Assembly: GCA_902805675.1 (NCBI GenBank)
Contig: CADCTA010000057.1
Coordinates: 31,056 to 95,055, forward strand
Direction: 5' to 3'
Source of the DNA: an uncultured Chthoniobacterales bacterium
Lineage (GTDB): Bacteria; Verrucomicrobiota; Verrucomicrobiia; Chthoniobacterales; UBA10450
Length of the DNA stretch: 64,000 nucleotides
Both the position numbers and the translations under genes were made by a program. The notes beneath the pieces are model-generated. The model searched no databases, was not told the DNA's origin, and saw only the letters and a list, made by a program, of their open reading frames with translations. Below are positions 1 through 9,515 of the stretch, one piece after another; within the stretch, counting starts at the first letter, position 1; every line of letters begins with the position of its first letter.

Positions 1-2654
1 GTCGCGATGTTCGCAAGCTCGATCTCCGGGGGCGTCGGCGCTGGTGTTGCGCCAGCGGCAAGAGCCCGGGGCGGCAACGGTGTGGCGCTCGGCGTAGGAG
101 CCGGCGGCGGGAATGCAGAATCACGCACGGTAAACTGCGTGCCGCCACGCGTGATGTCTCTCAGCGCGTTTGCGCCGCCCGTCTGCGTGCGTGTGCGTAA
201 ACCGGCGATCACACTGCCGTTCCCAATCACGGGGCGACCTGCCGCCGCGATGACGGCATTAAGGTCCGCGACTGGTACCTGCGCGGAAATCGTGTTGGTG
301 GCGCGGTTGAACTCACCGGTAGCCGCCGCTTTACGCGTGAACGTCTGCGTCCCATCAGGATTGCGGGTTGCGGTGCCCCAGCTGAAGGACGTTCCGCCTG
401 TCGCGCTGGTGTTTGCCTCCAGGTAGAACTGATCGCCGTCATCAGACACGCCGTAGCTGTAGGTGCCGTCGGCGCTCAGAATCGAGTTCGGCGCATTAGC
501 TACGAAGCTCGCACGCCAGAAAGCATTCGGCGGAATGGTGCTGAGATCAGTCACGCGCATGCTTGCCGCGATGGCCAGCGAATCGCCTGTGCCTGATGTG
601 TCATACCTCACAGCGGAAACGTCGAGGGGAGACCGCGTGCGAACACGAGCGAACTGCCCTTCCTGCGCGTCCAGCTCGAAGTCGGTGATCTGCTCACCGT
701 TCAAGCCGGGCTGCCGGCGCGGAAAAGCATCCGGCTGCTCGACGGCTGTCGTCCCAGCCGGCAGTGCGAGCCCCGCACCCTCGACCTGCGACGGGAGGAG
801 TCCTCCCTTGATGCTCGGACCAGCGATCTGGCGCGCCACGTAAGTGTGTCCGTCGAAGTCGTTGTGATCGTCCGTGTAGGCGACCATCGCTGCACCCTGC
901 GGGTCGAATGAGATCTGGAAGTAATCGATCAGGTTGCGATTCGCGCCGCCTGTTGGATCGAGACCACCAGTTGAGATGTTCGAGCCGTGGATCACGTGGT
1001 CAGGCTCGGTAACCTCAGCGACGGTGAACGTCGGCTGCTCGCTGTCGGCGTTGAAGCTCTGCGCGAAGTAGACTTTCCACAGAGCGTTGTCGTCATTGGG
1101 CCCTGTCTTGTTGCCGTACCACACGATCCCGACCGAACCCGGCGTCGGGCCGGTTTCGATCCAAGGGAAGAGATTCTTGGTCGTGGCGTGCGCGCCCGTC
1201 GGCGGGTTAATGCGCACCGCCCCGCTGAACGTGCCGCCCTTGTCCTTCGAGCTCTTGAGGAAAACGTCCGTTCCGTTTGAGTACGTCACATACAACGTGC
1301 CGTTCGGCGTGCCGTCGTCGGCGACTTTGTTGACGAAGAAGATGCCACGCACGCCGGCCGGGTCGCTGGCAGCGGGACGAATGGTGTAACTCGTAGGCGC
1401 CTGTCCTGGCGCAGGAGGAGTGCCGACGGCAACAACGCCGTTGCTGCCTGAAGCGTAGACGGTGCCGCTTGCCTGGTGCACGTCGATGCAGCCCACCTGG
1501 CCGATGAGCCCCGCGGCGGTTGTCACACCGTAGGTGAAGCCGCCGTCGTTGGACCGCTGAATGTTGGCGATCGCCGGCGCGACGGTACGGTAGAGCAGAT
1601 ACACAGCGTTCGAGCCGTGGAACTCATGCCATTGGCGATCGTCGCCTGGAGGCCCTCCGGTGAGGTTGCCCGCATTATTAAACTCGAAAGTTACAGCGCG
1701 ATCGCGGCTCCGGCCGGTCGGGATGTTTGCCAAAGTAAGGCTGCTGTACGCGAGGAAGGGAGGATCCCGCTCTACATCAGTCGAGGAAATCGGCGGGAAC
1801 CCCACCGCCAAATCGATATCACCTCCGCCGTCGCCACCGACGTCGGCTGCCGTCTTTTCGGTGAATCCATCGGGCTGGCCACGATAGATCGGCACGCGCA
1901 TTGTCGGATCGAACGTTGGACTCGAGGGGTTCAAGTCGAAGTACCAGAGATCAACACCGGCTGGGACGCCACGGATGCCGCCGACGTATGCGTTTCCTTT
2001 GAAGTCGGTGCGGGCACTCGGCTCGCCATCACGTCCGGCGACCGGCGCCTTCACCGTGGTGTTAGGGCCGAAAACGATGCCGCCGCCATCGAGGTAAGTT
2101 GCGGTCCGGCGGTCAGTGCCCTTCGCTTCCACACTGGCAGTGCCGCGATATTGATCGGCGCCGACGACGGCGAAATAAACGACACGCACGAAGTAATCGC
2201 CGACACCGGTGGCGGCTGGGTCGATGGCCGCGTTGTCCTCAGTCTCGGGCGCGCCGCCATTTCGTCCCGTCGAGGTCGTAGGTCCGTTTACGGCGTCCTT
2301 GTGGACAAAAAAATCATAATCGTTGGCAGCGAGGTTCCACTTGAACTTCAGCACGATCTGCTTGGTCGCCCAATCGGCCTCTGTGCCTAGAACCGTGATT
2401 TTGAAAACGTCGCAGTTCACCCCGTTGACGCAGGTAGCTTCGCCTTCGGACGCCGGGCCCACAGCTGTGCCTACCCAGTTCACCGGTGGGCTGTCCGTGC
2501 CGATCATGGTGGAGGCTGGGTTCGCACCGCCGGCGAAGAAGACGAACGATGTGAGGGACGCTAAGAGCAGCGCCAGCAGGAGGATTGGGCGGCGTGCAAA
2601 ACCGTTAATCTTCGATGCTGCACCGGAGGAGAAGGGTCGACTTGGTTTAATCAT
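1..2654 (-). CDS. Large secreted beta-propeller protein, C-terminus cut by the window edge
   Basis: The minus-strand frame is open from an ATG at 2654 to the left edge: 884 codons, checked line by line with no stop. An N-terminal hydrophobic segment (about residues 23-42) indicates export. Residues about 45-165 form a PPC-like beta-sandwich that closely parallels the one in the protein at 3538-7131. A long repeat-rich region with BNR/sialidase-type features follows, then a further beta-rich module and a Pro/Thr/Ala-rich linker. The last residues, ELANIAT, match the opening of the C-terminal module shared by four other proteins here (LANIATRG in the one at 60627), so about 120-250 residues lie outside the window. 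The substrate is unknown. The reading frame is certain; the function is inferred. Confidence 0.9.
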   Translation of the reverse strand, partial: MIKPSRPFSSGAASKINGFARRPILLLALLLASLTSFVFFAGGANPASTMIGTDSPPVNWVGTAVGPASEGEATCVNGVNCDVFKITVLGTEADWATKQIVLKFKWNLAANDYDFFVHKDAVNGPTTSTGRNGGAPETEDNAAIDPAATGVGDYFVRVVYFAVVGADQYRGTASVEAKGTDRRTATYLDGGGIVFGPNTTVKAPVAGRDGEPSARTDFKGNAYVGGIRGVPAGVDLWYFDLNPSSPTFDPTMRVPIYRGQPDGFTEKTAADVGGDGGGDIDLAVGFPPISSTDVERDPPFLAYSSLTLANIPTGRSRDRAVTFEFNNAGNLTGGPPGDDRQWHEFHGSNAVYLLYRTVAPAIANIQRSNDGGFTYGVTTAAGLIGQVGCIDVHQASGTVYASGSNGVVAVGTPPAPGQAPTSYTIRPAASDPAGVRGIFFVNKVADDGTPNGTLYVTYSNGTDVFLKSSKDKGGTFSGAVRINPPTGAHATTKNLFPWIETGPTPGSVGIVWYGNKTGPNDDNALWKVYFAQSFNADSEQPTFTVAEVTEPDHVIHGSNISTGGLDPTGGANRNLIDYFQISFDPQGAAMVAYTDDHNDFDGHTYVARQIAGPSIKGGLLPSQVEGAGLALPAGTTAVEQPDAFPRRQPGLNGEQITDFELDAQEGQFARVRTRSPLDVSAVRYDTSGTGDSLAIAASMRVTDLSTIPPNAFWRASFVANAPNSILSADGTYSYGVSDDGDQFYLEANTSATGGTSFSWGTATRNPDGTQTFTRKAAATGEFNRATNTISAQVPVADLNAVIAAAGRPVIGNGSVIAGLRTRTQTGGANALRDITRGGTQFTVRDSAFPPPAPTPSATPLPPRALAAGATPAPTPPEIELANIA

Positions 2655-2838
2655 AGTGGATCTAAGTTTTCAGCTGAAGGAAGCCGAAGACAGGCTCGCG
2701 AATTAGCGAACAACACCAGATGCCGGGCCCTCTCAGCAGAGACAGGCGCGACACGGGAAGTGAGATCGCTGAAAATCGAGAAGCCTCGGCTCAGTTTCCC
2801 CTTCGGCCAGCTACGCTACCGTCGCAACTTATTTTTTA

Positions 2839-3411
2839 CTATTTTTCTGATAAATCTGGCTCGACTGCCTGGTGGTCAGTCGACCCAACTGCCTGTGAAA
2901 ACATGTAGACGCTGATCGCTTTTTGATCGGTGCCCTGTGCGACGAGCCGATATGGGGCTCCGCTCTCCGTTTTCAGATTCCACCGTACTGTCTGTGCATC
3001 CGCGGTGATTGCCGCCGCCAGGTCGCCAATCTCTGCGAATGGCTTCTGGTGCTCCGCGCGAAACATAGCGCGCACACGCGTGACCTTCCCCTGCTTGTCC
3101 GCCCACGCCATGATCCAATCGTAATCTGTGCCTGCCAGCTTCCAATAAATGCGCCTGCCTTGCAGTTCCTTCTCGTCGGGCGGGTAGCTGCCAGGCGCGC
3201 GCAATGGGTCGAGCTGCTCGCGCGTGCTCTCGAGCGTGTCGCCGATGGCTACACCGAGGATCCGCCCTGACGATTGCACTGTCCCGGCCGCAGGCCCGGC
3301 AGGCTGACGCTGCTGGTCTTTGCTCGCTCCGCGTCCTTCGTCGCGACATGCAGCCGCGACCAGAATCACGGCGGCGGCACCGGCCAGGAGGGAGAGGGTC
3401 TTCGACAACAC
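2839..3411 (-). CDS. Small lipoprotein of unknown function
   Basis: 190 residues. The N-terminus has a hydrophobic stretch ending in a lipobox-like VAAAC at about residues 18-22, so the mature protein is probably lipid-anchored. The rest is a soluble domain (GRILGVAIGDTLESTREQL, then a KLAGTDYDWIMAW segment) that I do not recognise. It lies between two large secreted propeller proteins on the same strand, with gaps of 184 and 126 bp, so co-transcription is possible but not shown. A competing frame at 2876-3349 has an Arg-rich, non-protein-like composition and was discarded. Confidence 0.75.
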   Translation of the reverse strand: MLSKTLSLLAGAAAVILVAAACRDEGRGASKDQQRQPAGPAAGTVQSSGRILGVAIGDTLESTREQLDPLRAPGSYPPDEKELQGRRIYWKLAGTDYDWIMAWADKQGKVTRVRAMFRAEHQKPFAEIGDLAAAITADAQTVRWNLKTESGAPYRLVAQGTDQKAISVYMFSQAVGSTDHQAVEPDLSEK

Positions 3412-3537
3412 GCGATGCGGTTTTCTTAGCGCCGGACCATCTTGGAAGCCACGTACATCGCCTACCGCGGAGCTACACCACGCTCGCCGCTGCTGGCAAT
3501 AGTCCCCCAGCAGCGGAGTGTTCTGCAGCGATGCGGG

Positions 3538-6500
3538 TTATTGAACGTTGTACGCCTCGACGAGCGCCACGCCGATCGAGTCGTTCTTGCCGCGGACGAT
3601 GGCGGTGTAATTCCCCGGCGCGAGCGACGACAGGATAGCGGACTCGCGATCGTCAGCCGGCGCGATCGTCGTAGCCGCGATTTCGGCTTCCTGCGCTTCC
3701 TTCCAGTTATCGTTCGCTGTCATGACGGCGCCATTGCCATCGTAGAGCTCGAGTGTCGGATCCTGCAGCGGACCGCCCACGCCGCTTTGGCCGAGGGAAG
3801 GTCCGATCGCCCGCAGAAGCACGCGCGTGCTGCCGACGCCGCTTGGGCCAACGATCAAACCGCCGATCATTACATTGTCGCCGGTCTGGACCAGCCCGCG
3901 GGAGCTGAGGTTCACCAGTTTCGAGCTCGTTCCGAGGTTGAGGTCGTAGATCTCAACTAAACCGACACCCGACGCGTCACCGGCCCCGCGCAAGACAGCT
4001 GTGTAGGCGCCTGGGCCGAGCGTTTGCACGATGGCTGATTCAGCGTCGTTAGTCGGCGGAATGCCGGTTCCGGCGATTTCAGCCTGCTGCGAGTCTTTCC
4101 AGTTGTTGTTGCTGGTGATTACGCCGCCGGGCCCGTTTAACTCGAGCGTCGGGTCCTGTAGCGTGCCAGGCACGTTCCGCTCGGCGAGCGACGGCCCGAG
4201 GCCGCGGATCAAGACGCGTTTTGAGGCGCCTTCGCTGACGATGAACCCGCCGATGAGTGCGTTGTCACCGGGCTGAACGCTGGCGCGCGTGGAGATGTTC
4301 AACAACTGCGAGAACGCCGGGCCGACAACCGCATAGGTCGCAGCATTGGCCGTGAGATCGTTCGCAGTCGCATTGTTTGCCTGATCGGTCGCAGCGGTGG
4401 TGCGCACCTCTTCGCTATCCGCAGCGAAGGTTCTGACTGCGAAGTTGCCGAGCAGATCTCCCTTTTGGGGTGAGCCGATCTTATCGGGCGAAACGACGAT
4501 GGTGATCAACCCTTGTGAGGTAAAGCTACCTGCATCAGCGCCGCCCGCTCTCCTGGTGCGCGGCACGCCAAGCACGAGGCCGACCACTCCGGTTTCAACG
4601 GTCCCGTACTCATAGGTGAGCGCTCCGGCGGCGTCCTTTGTCGCCCCGACATAGAAGCTGCCAACGTTCTTCGGCGGCTTTTGGGTATTATCGACCGCAT
4701 TCGGCGAATCCCAGATGATTCTCCACATCCGGTTGTTCACGGTGGGTCCGCCCATCACTTTCAGGTTGAACACAATCTTGCCGGCGTGCGGGCCGTCCGT
4801 CGGCTCGACGATGGAGAGCGTCTGGAAGTCCAGATCAGGATTTCCCGCCTGCCCAGCGCCATCCGCAGCGCCGGTCGGATCGGTGTAGATCGTGTAGCCA
4901 AGGCCGGAGCGGGAATTCCCCACGAAACGGGCCGCGACCTCGTTGTTGTCGCAAGACTCGCCCGCGGCGTTGGTCGCCGTCACCTTGTAGAAGTAAGTCG
5001 CGGCTGGGTCATTCGCGGTCGCGTCTTCGAAGCGGGACTCGGAGCCAGGCACCGTCGCGAGCAGTGTTTGAGCGCCTTTGGCTGTGCCGCGCAGGATCTT
5101 GTATTGCGTAACAGGCGATCCGCCGGTGTTCGACTGCGACCAGCTGAGTTTCACGCTGTTGCCATTCCGCAATGCGTTGACGAGCGGCGCGCCCGGCGTC
5201 GTCGGAGCATCCGGGAACAGCGAGTCATGCGCTGCAAACAATCCTTTGCCGCCGGTCTGGCGAGCGATCGCTGCCAGCGCGGTGTAGGAGTTGCCGGTGG
5301 CACCTTCCGGAGCCTGCGAGCATTCCGCGCCCGCGCAGCCGTCATTGTATCCGACGAGCATGCGGCCGCGCTTGTCGACATCGGCGCCCATAAAGTCGAG
5401 CATGTTGCGGCAGATGTTCGCACCGCCGCCCAGCCAGATGCAGCCGCGCTGCATCGGATCATTCGGCGTCGCGTCGACAGTGTGCCACGTCTTTCCGCCG
5501 TCATACGTATGCGCGACGTACAGGTGCCACACGCCCTGAAACTTCGGGTCCTGCAGGCCGCCGGTGGTCGGCGTTCCGTAGAAGGCAAATGCCGCGCGAT
5601 CATCATCCCCGGCCACGACGGCCGGGAAGGCAACGTTATTGATGCCGAAAACAGCGCCCACGTCGACCGGCTGCGACCAGGTCAAGCCACGGTCGTCGGA
5701 CATGGAGACCGTCGCCTTCGTGTCTCCGTCAGCCATGCCGAGATAGACACGACCCTTGCCGGGAAGTAAGTCGCCGCGCCCGATGCCGACGGCAGCATCG
5801 CTGCCGCCAGACGTGCTACCTGGGACCTCGCGCACGTCCCACGTGACGCCATTGTCCTCACTCACGATGACACCCTGACCGGTGCCGCAACCTTTGTTTG
5901 GAAGGTAGGCTGTGCCGTCCGGCCCCACTTTGATGTGGCCATGCAGCCCGCCACATTCACCGTTCGGATCGACCGGGCGCGCGGCGCCATACGTCGTCCC
6001 GCCGTCGGTGCTCAGGGCGCAGGTGGCTGCCGGCAGCTGCCCGCAATAGTAGATCGCGTTTGGGTAAGCGGGATTGATCAGCGGCGCATGGAATGGCCCG
6101 CCTCCGCCGATCGTCTGGTGGTCGATTCCGGAACCCGGACCCGCACCGGTGCTCGGCACATACGTCTCGCCGTCATTTTCTGTGTACGCCGAAGCGGTCG
6201 CCGCGAAACCAGCGGGGAACTCCAGCTGCGAAACAAGTGTCCGGCCAGTGCCGATCTGTAGGATTTGTCCGTCAGGCCCGGTCCGACGTGAGTTATCCGT
6301 GAACAGGATCGGATCGAAAGTCTGGGCCGCTGTGGTGACGAAAGACTTGTTTTCCCAAAGCGCGTTTGGCGACGAAGGGCAGCTGTCGTCGAATGTGATA
6401 CGGAGCGTCTGTAGGAGGGCAATATACATTGCCCTTCCGCCGTTTACGTCGTCGCCGGTGCCCGGCAGGATCCCTTCACTCTTCCAGTTCACTCCGATCG

Positions 6501-7131
6501 AAGGCTCGGCAGCGTCGATCCCGAGTGTCGCCGCGCCTGCTGCGGGCGGTGTGTGGTTCTGGTAACGAGGCGCGACGCCGGACGCTTGTGTCGCGGGAAT
6601 GGGGCCGGGCGCCGATGTTTTGACCTCAGCTACGCCGTTATACTGGTCGGCTTCTGTCGCCGCGAAGTAGATGGCGCGGACGAAGAAGTCTCCGGTGCCG
6701 ACGCTAACGCTGCTCGGGTTCAAAGCGACTTCTTCGGCAGTCGTTGCACCAGCTCCCGAAGAGGCGACGATCGGTCCATCCGGTGCACCTTTCCGAATCG
6801 AGAGATCGTAGTCGCTGGTCGGCGAGAGCCATTGAATGCGCACGTTAACCTGTTTGCCGGTCCACTCTTCGGGGGATCCGGAGATCGTTAGTTTGAATGT
6901 GTCGCAATTCGCGCCTTCCTCGCAGTCAGCCTCTCCACCTGCGGCTGGTGGAGCTCCGATAGCTGTACCCATCCAGGTGACAGGGGCCGAACTCGAGGGC
7001 GTCACTGTGCCTTCAGCCGGTTTTGCGGCGAAGCTGAGCGCCGCGAGCAGCGCGCTCATGCAGACGAGGGCACAGCCGAGCAGGAGGCGTGGCGTGAAGA
7101 GACCGGATTCAGAGACAGGCTTGGTGCGCAT
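3538..7131 (-). CDS. Secreted multidomain sialidase-like protein with Fn3 and tandem C-terminal modules
   Basis: 1197 residues. A signal-type hydrophobic segment lies at about 14-36. A PPC-like domain follows (about 45-165), then a BNR/sialidase-like propeller (about 190-650; repeated Ser-x-Asp-x-Gly-x-Thr-Trp motifs such as SEDNGVTW, SDDRGLTW and TYDGGKTW). A fibronectin type III domain lies at about 655-740 and an unnamed beta-rich module at about 750-930. Two tandem copies of the C-terminal module occupy 940-1071 and 1072-1197, and the protein ends in VEAYNVQ. Each C-terminal copy carries a GGFIV/GGLIV motif, a GPSL motif, a DPTLEL motif and a YTA(I/V)(V/L)RG motif. It is probably surface-exposed or extracellular. 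The catalytic residues of true sialidases were not identified, so enzyme activity is not claimed. Confidence 0.9.
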   Translation of the reverse strand: MRTKPVSESGLFTPRLLLGCALVCMSALLAALSFAAKPAEGTVTPSSSAPVTWMGTAIGAPPAAGGEADCEEGANCDTFKLTISGSPEEWTGKQVNVRIQWLSPTSDYDLSIRKGAPDGPIVASSGAGATTAEEVALNPSSVSVGTGDFFVRAIYFAATEADQYNGVAEVKTSAPGPIPATQASGVAPRYQNHTPPAAGAATLGIDAAEPSIGVNWKSEGILPGTGDDVNGGRAMYIALLQTLRITFDDSCPSSPNALWENKSFVTTAAQTFDPILFTDNSRRTGPDGQILQIGTGRTLVSQLEFPAGFAATASAYTENDGETYVPSTGAGPGSGIDHQTIGGGGPFHAPLINPAYPNAIYYCGQLPAATCALSTDGGTTYGAARPVDPNGECGGLHGHIKVGPDGTAYLPNKGCGTGQGVIVSEDNGVTWDVREVPGSTSGGSDAAVGIGRGDLLPGKGRVYLGMADGDTKATVSMSDDRGLTWSQPVDVGAVFGINNVAFPAVVAGDDDRAAFAFYGTPTTGGLQDPKFQGVWHLYVAHTYDGGKTWHTVDATPNDPMQRGCIWLGGGANICRNMLDFMGADVDKRGRMLVGYNDGCAGAECSQAPEGATGNSYTALAAIARQTGGKGLFAAHDSLFPDAPTTPGAPLVNALRNGNSVKLSWSQSNTGGSPVTQYKILRGTAKGAQTLLATVPGSESRFEDATANDPAATYFYKVTATNAAGESCDNNEVAARFVGNSRSGLGYTIYTDPTGAADGAGQAGNPDLDFQTLSIVEPTDGPHAGKIVFNLKVMGGPTVNNRMWRIIWDSPNAVDNTQKPPKNVGSFYVGATKDAAGALTYEYGTVETGVVGLVLGVPRTRRAGGADAGSFTSQGLITIVVSPDKIGSPQKGDLLGNFAVRTFAADSEEVRTTAATDQANNATANDLTANAATYAVVGPAFSQLLNISTRASVQPGDNALIGGFIVSEGASKRVLIRGLGPSLAERNVPGTLQDPTLELNGPGGVITSNNNWKDSQQAEIAGTGIPPTNDAESAIVQTLGPGAYTAVLRGAGDASGVGLVEIYDLNLGTSSKLVNLSSRGLVQTGDNVMIGGLIVGPSGVGSTRVLLRAIGPSLGQSGVGGPLQDPTLELYDGNGAVMTANDNWKEAQEAEIAATTIAPADDRESAILSSLAPGNYTAIVRGKNDSIGVALVEAYNVQ

Positions 7132-7284
7132 AGGGATGTTGCTAGTCCGGCGAAACGTCGCCGCAGACGGATTTACTTCAGGGAGACTTTTGGAGAGACG
7201 GGCGGGACAAAAGACACCGCGCGCGTCGTGTATCGGAACTCGGAAAAGGGCCGGTCGTGTCCCGTCGCCCGATTAGCAACCAAG

Positions 7285-7899
7285 ATGTGTCTCTTTCGAT
7301 CCGGAAAACTCCGGCGCGCCTCCGCGGCTCTCGCGCTCGCGGGCAGCTCTCTCCTGCTGAGTCTCGTCGGATGTTCCAAATCTGACGAGCGGGCGCAGAC
7401 ATCACCGCCGCAGTCGCCCAGCCCAGCGGCTGAACGTGTCGCGGTGGCTCCCGCCGCGCCGATCGACCCCTGCTCACTGCTGACGAGCGAGGAAATCACG
7501 GCCGTGCAAGGCGAGGCGCTCGTCGGCACGAAGCCATCCGTGAACCAGGGCCAGGGTCTGGCGATGTATGACTGCTTTTACACGCTGCCGACGTTTACCA
7601 ACTCCATCAGCCTGAGTGTCACGCAAAGCGGCTCCGGCCTCGACGCGCGCAACCCATCGCAATCCTGGCAGGAAACCTTTGGCGAGGCAGCCAGGCAAAA
7701 CGCCAAGAAGTCGGGGCCACCGCAGAAGGTTGAAGGTATCGGAGATGAAGCTTTCTGGGCCGGCGACAATCGCATGGGCGCGCTCTACGTATTGAAAGGC
7801 TCGCGCTTTATCCGCATCAGCGTCGGCGGAGCCGGTGACCAGGCGGCGAAAATCGAGAAATGTCGCTCGCTCGCCGAGGCGGCGCTGAAGCACCTGTAG
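7285..7899 (+). CDS. Lipoprotein with a DUF3558-like domain
   Basis: Read from the ATG at 7285 this is 204 residues. The upstream ATG at 7228 would add an unlikely 19-residue polar lead before the signal peptide. The N-terminus is basic, then hydrophobic, ending in SLVGC, a lipobox. A Pro/Ala/Ser linker leads into a domain opening with PCSLLTSEEI, followed by a conserved-looking CFYT segment and ending in an amphipathic helix. This resembles the DUF3558 lipoprotein family, whose function is not established. It is divergent from the propeller gene at 7131. Confidence 0.8.
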   Translation: MCLFRSGKLRRASAALALAGSSLLLSLVGCSKSDERAQTSPPQSPSPAAERVAVAPAAPIDPCSLLTSEEITAVQGEALVGTKPSVNQGQGLAMYDCFYTLPTFTNSISLSVTQSGSGLDARNPSQSWQETFGEAARQNAKKSGPPQKVEGIGDEAFWAGDNRMGALYVLKGSRFIRISVGGAGDQAAKIEKCRSLAEAALKHL

Positions 7900-8144
7900 T
7901 TTCGGGCTTTCACCACCTCCTCGTGACCGTCTGGAGCGCATGTCGCGAGGCCGACCCTCTGGAGAGACGGGCGTCGTCGTTTCTTTAGACCTCCCGTCGG
8001 TTCTTCAAGCCGGACGCCACGGCGGGCGTCCCTCCACGCGTGCCAAGCTCGAGCCGGCCGCTCGATGGCACGATGTACCTTGAGAGCGTCCGCCCGCTTG
8101 CCGTTTGCACGGCGACTGCGAAGATTCAACGCCGCCGCCACTCC

Positions 8145-9038
8145 GTGAAGACTTGTATCATCTGCAATCCAGGAGCCGGCAGCGTCGACGATCCCTCGTC
8201 GACCTTTGAACTGCTGCGCGACGAACACGGCGCCGCGACCGTCCGCCTAACGAGAGATAGCGGACAAGCGACCGAGTTCGCTCACCAGGCAGCGGAAGAT
8301 GGCTACGAGCTCGTGGTCGCAGCAGGCGGCGATGGGACACTGAACGAGGTGATCAACGGCATCGCGGCTCATGTCGATCGCGTCCGCGTCGGCCTGATCC
8401 CCCTCGGGACCGGGAACGATTTCGCTCGCTCGTTGAACCTGCCCGGCACGGTCGAAGAGTGCATCGACGTGCTGCGCGCAGGGCATGTCAGGCGCGTCGA
8501 TCTTGTCCGCGTGACGAACGGCGGCGTCCGCTACATGCTGAACGTTTCCGCCGGCGGCTTCAGTGGCACCGTGGGCGAAAAGCTCACGCCCGAGATCAAA
8601 AAAAGCTGGGGGCCGCTGGCGTATGTGCGCTGCGCCGCAGAAGCCTTTCCGGAGCTGCGCGCCTACCGCACCAGCATCGTGCTCGATAACACAGCTCCGC
8701 TCGAGCTGAACCTCTACAATGCCATCGTCGCCAACGGCCAGTTCGTCGCTGGCGGCACGCAGATCGCGCCGGACGCGAAGATCGACGACGGCCAGCTCGA
8801 TCTGGTGCTCGTCCCCGAACGGCCCATGAGCGAGATGGTGATGATGGCCGCGCAGATGCTGGTCGGCAAGCATCTCACCAGCGACGCAATCGTCTTCCGG
8901 CGAGCCGCCAAGATCTCGATTCACTCCGAGCCGGGGATGTGGTTCAACGTCGATGGGGAGCTGATCGGCAATGAGCCTGTCACCTTCGAGGTCATGCCAC
9001 GTGCCCTGCAGTTCATGGCGCCGCCTAACGAAGAGTGA
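8145..9038 (+). CDS. Diacylglycerol kinase / YegS-type lipid kinase
   Basis: The predicted protein is 297 residues from a GTG at 8145. The open frame extends upstream to 8040, but the residues before VKTCIICNPGAG look non-coding. Residues 61-65 are GGDGT, the nucleotide-binding signature of the DAGK catalytic domain, followed by NEVINGI. PLGTGND is at 86-92, and a C-terminal beta domain contains FNVDGE. The family phosphorylates lipids such as diacylglycerol, sphingoid bases or undecaprenol at the inner membrane; the substrate cannot be read from the sequence. The stop overlaps the GTG of the next gene by 4 bp, so translation is probably coupled. Confidence 0.9.
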   Translation: MKTCIICNPGAGSVDDPSSTFELLRDEHGAATVRLTRDSGQATEFAHQAAEDGYELVVAAGGDGTLNEVINGIAAHVDRVRVGLIPLGTGNDFARSLNLPGTVEECIDVLRAGHVRRVDLVRVTNGGVRYMLNVSAGGFSGTVGEKLTPEIKKSWGPLAYVRCAAEAFPELRAYRTSIVLDNTAPLELNLYNAIVANGQFVAGGTQIAPDAKIDDGQLDLVLVPERPMSEMVMMAAQMLVGKHLTSDAIVFRRAAKISIHSEPGMWFNVDGELIGNEPVTFEVMPRALQFMAPPNEE

Positions 9039-9511
9039 GTCCAAAAATTCTCACGCTCGGTGCGCTGGCGCGGAAGGGGGAAGAACTCCGCGCCCGCGGC
9101 ACCAGGCTGGTGGCGACGAACGGCTGCTTCGATCTGCTGCACGTCGGCCACGTGCGCTATTTGCAATCGGCCCGCCGGCTGGGCGACGCACTCGTCGTCG
9201 GCATTAATGGAGATGATTCCGTCCGAGCCCTGAAAGGCGAATCGCGCCCGCTTAACCGCGAGTCAGACCGGGCAGAAGTCTTGGCCGCGCTCGAGTGCGT
9301 CGACTTTGTCACCATCTTTCCAGACGTGCGAGCGACCGAGTTCCTGAAGCACGCGCGACCGGCGATCTACGTGAAGGGGGGCGATTACAAACCGGAGACG
9401 TTGAACGCGGATGAGCGTAGCGCTCTCGAGCAGATGCAGACGGAGATCAGGATCGTCCCGTTCGAAGCCGGCTATTCCACGTCCGGGCTTCTCGAGCGGA
9501 TGACCTGCTAG
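9035..9511 (+). CDS. rfaE2: D-glycero-beta-D-manno-heptose 1-phosphate adenylyltransferase (RfaE2/HldE C-terminal type)
   Basis: 158 residues with a GTG start overlapping the previous stop as GTGA. It is a stand-alone nucleotidyltransferase: TNGCFDLLHVGH contains the HxGH motif (residues 36-39), and YVKGGDY and a C-terminal STSGLLERM fit the HldE C-terminal domain. It would activate heptose 1-phosphate as the ADP sugar for lipopolysaccharide core synthesis. The N-terminal kinase domain found in fused HldE proteins is absent and is not adjacent. The motifs are also close to glycerol-3-phosphate cytidylyltransferases, but KGGDYKPE favours the heptose enzyme. Confidence 0.88.
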   Translation: MSPKILTLGALARKGEELRARGTRLVATNGCFDLLHVGHVRYLQSARRLGDALVVGINGDDSVRALKGESRPLNRESDRAEVLAALECVDFVTIFPDVRATEFLKHARPAIYVKGGDYKPETLNADERSALEQMQTEIRIVPFEAGYSTSGLLERMTC

Positions 9512-9515
9512 TGCG

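Noticed and set aside
4681..5769. 362-codon plus-strand open frame
   Set aside because: Antisense to the secreted sialidase-like protein at 3538-7131; Arg/Val-rich composition with no motif.
3538..7131. Calling the propeller proteins true sialidases
   Set aside because: Asp-box-like repeats are present, but the arginine triad and nucleophile were not identified; only the fold is claimed.
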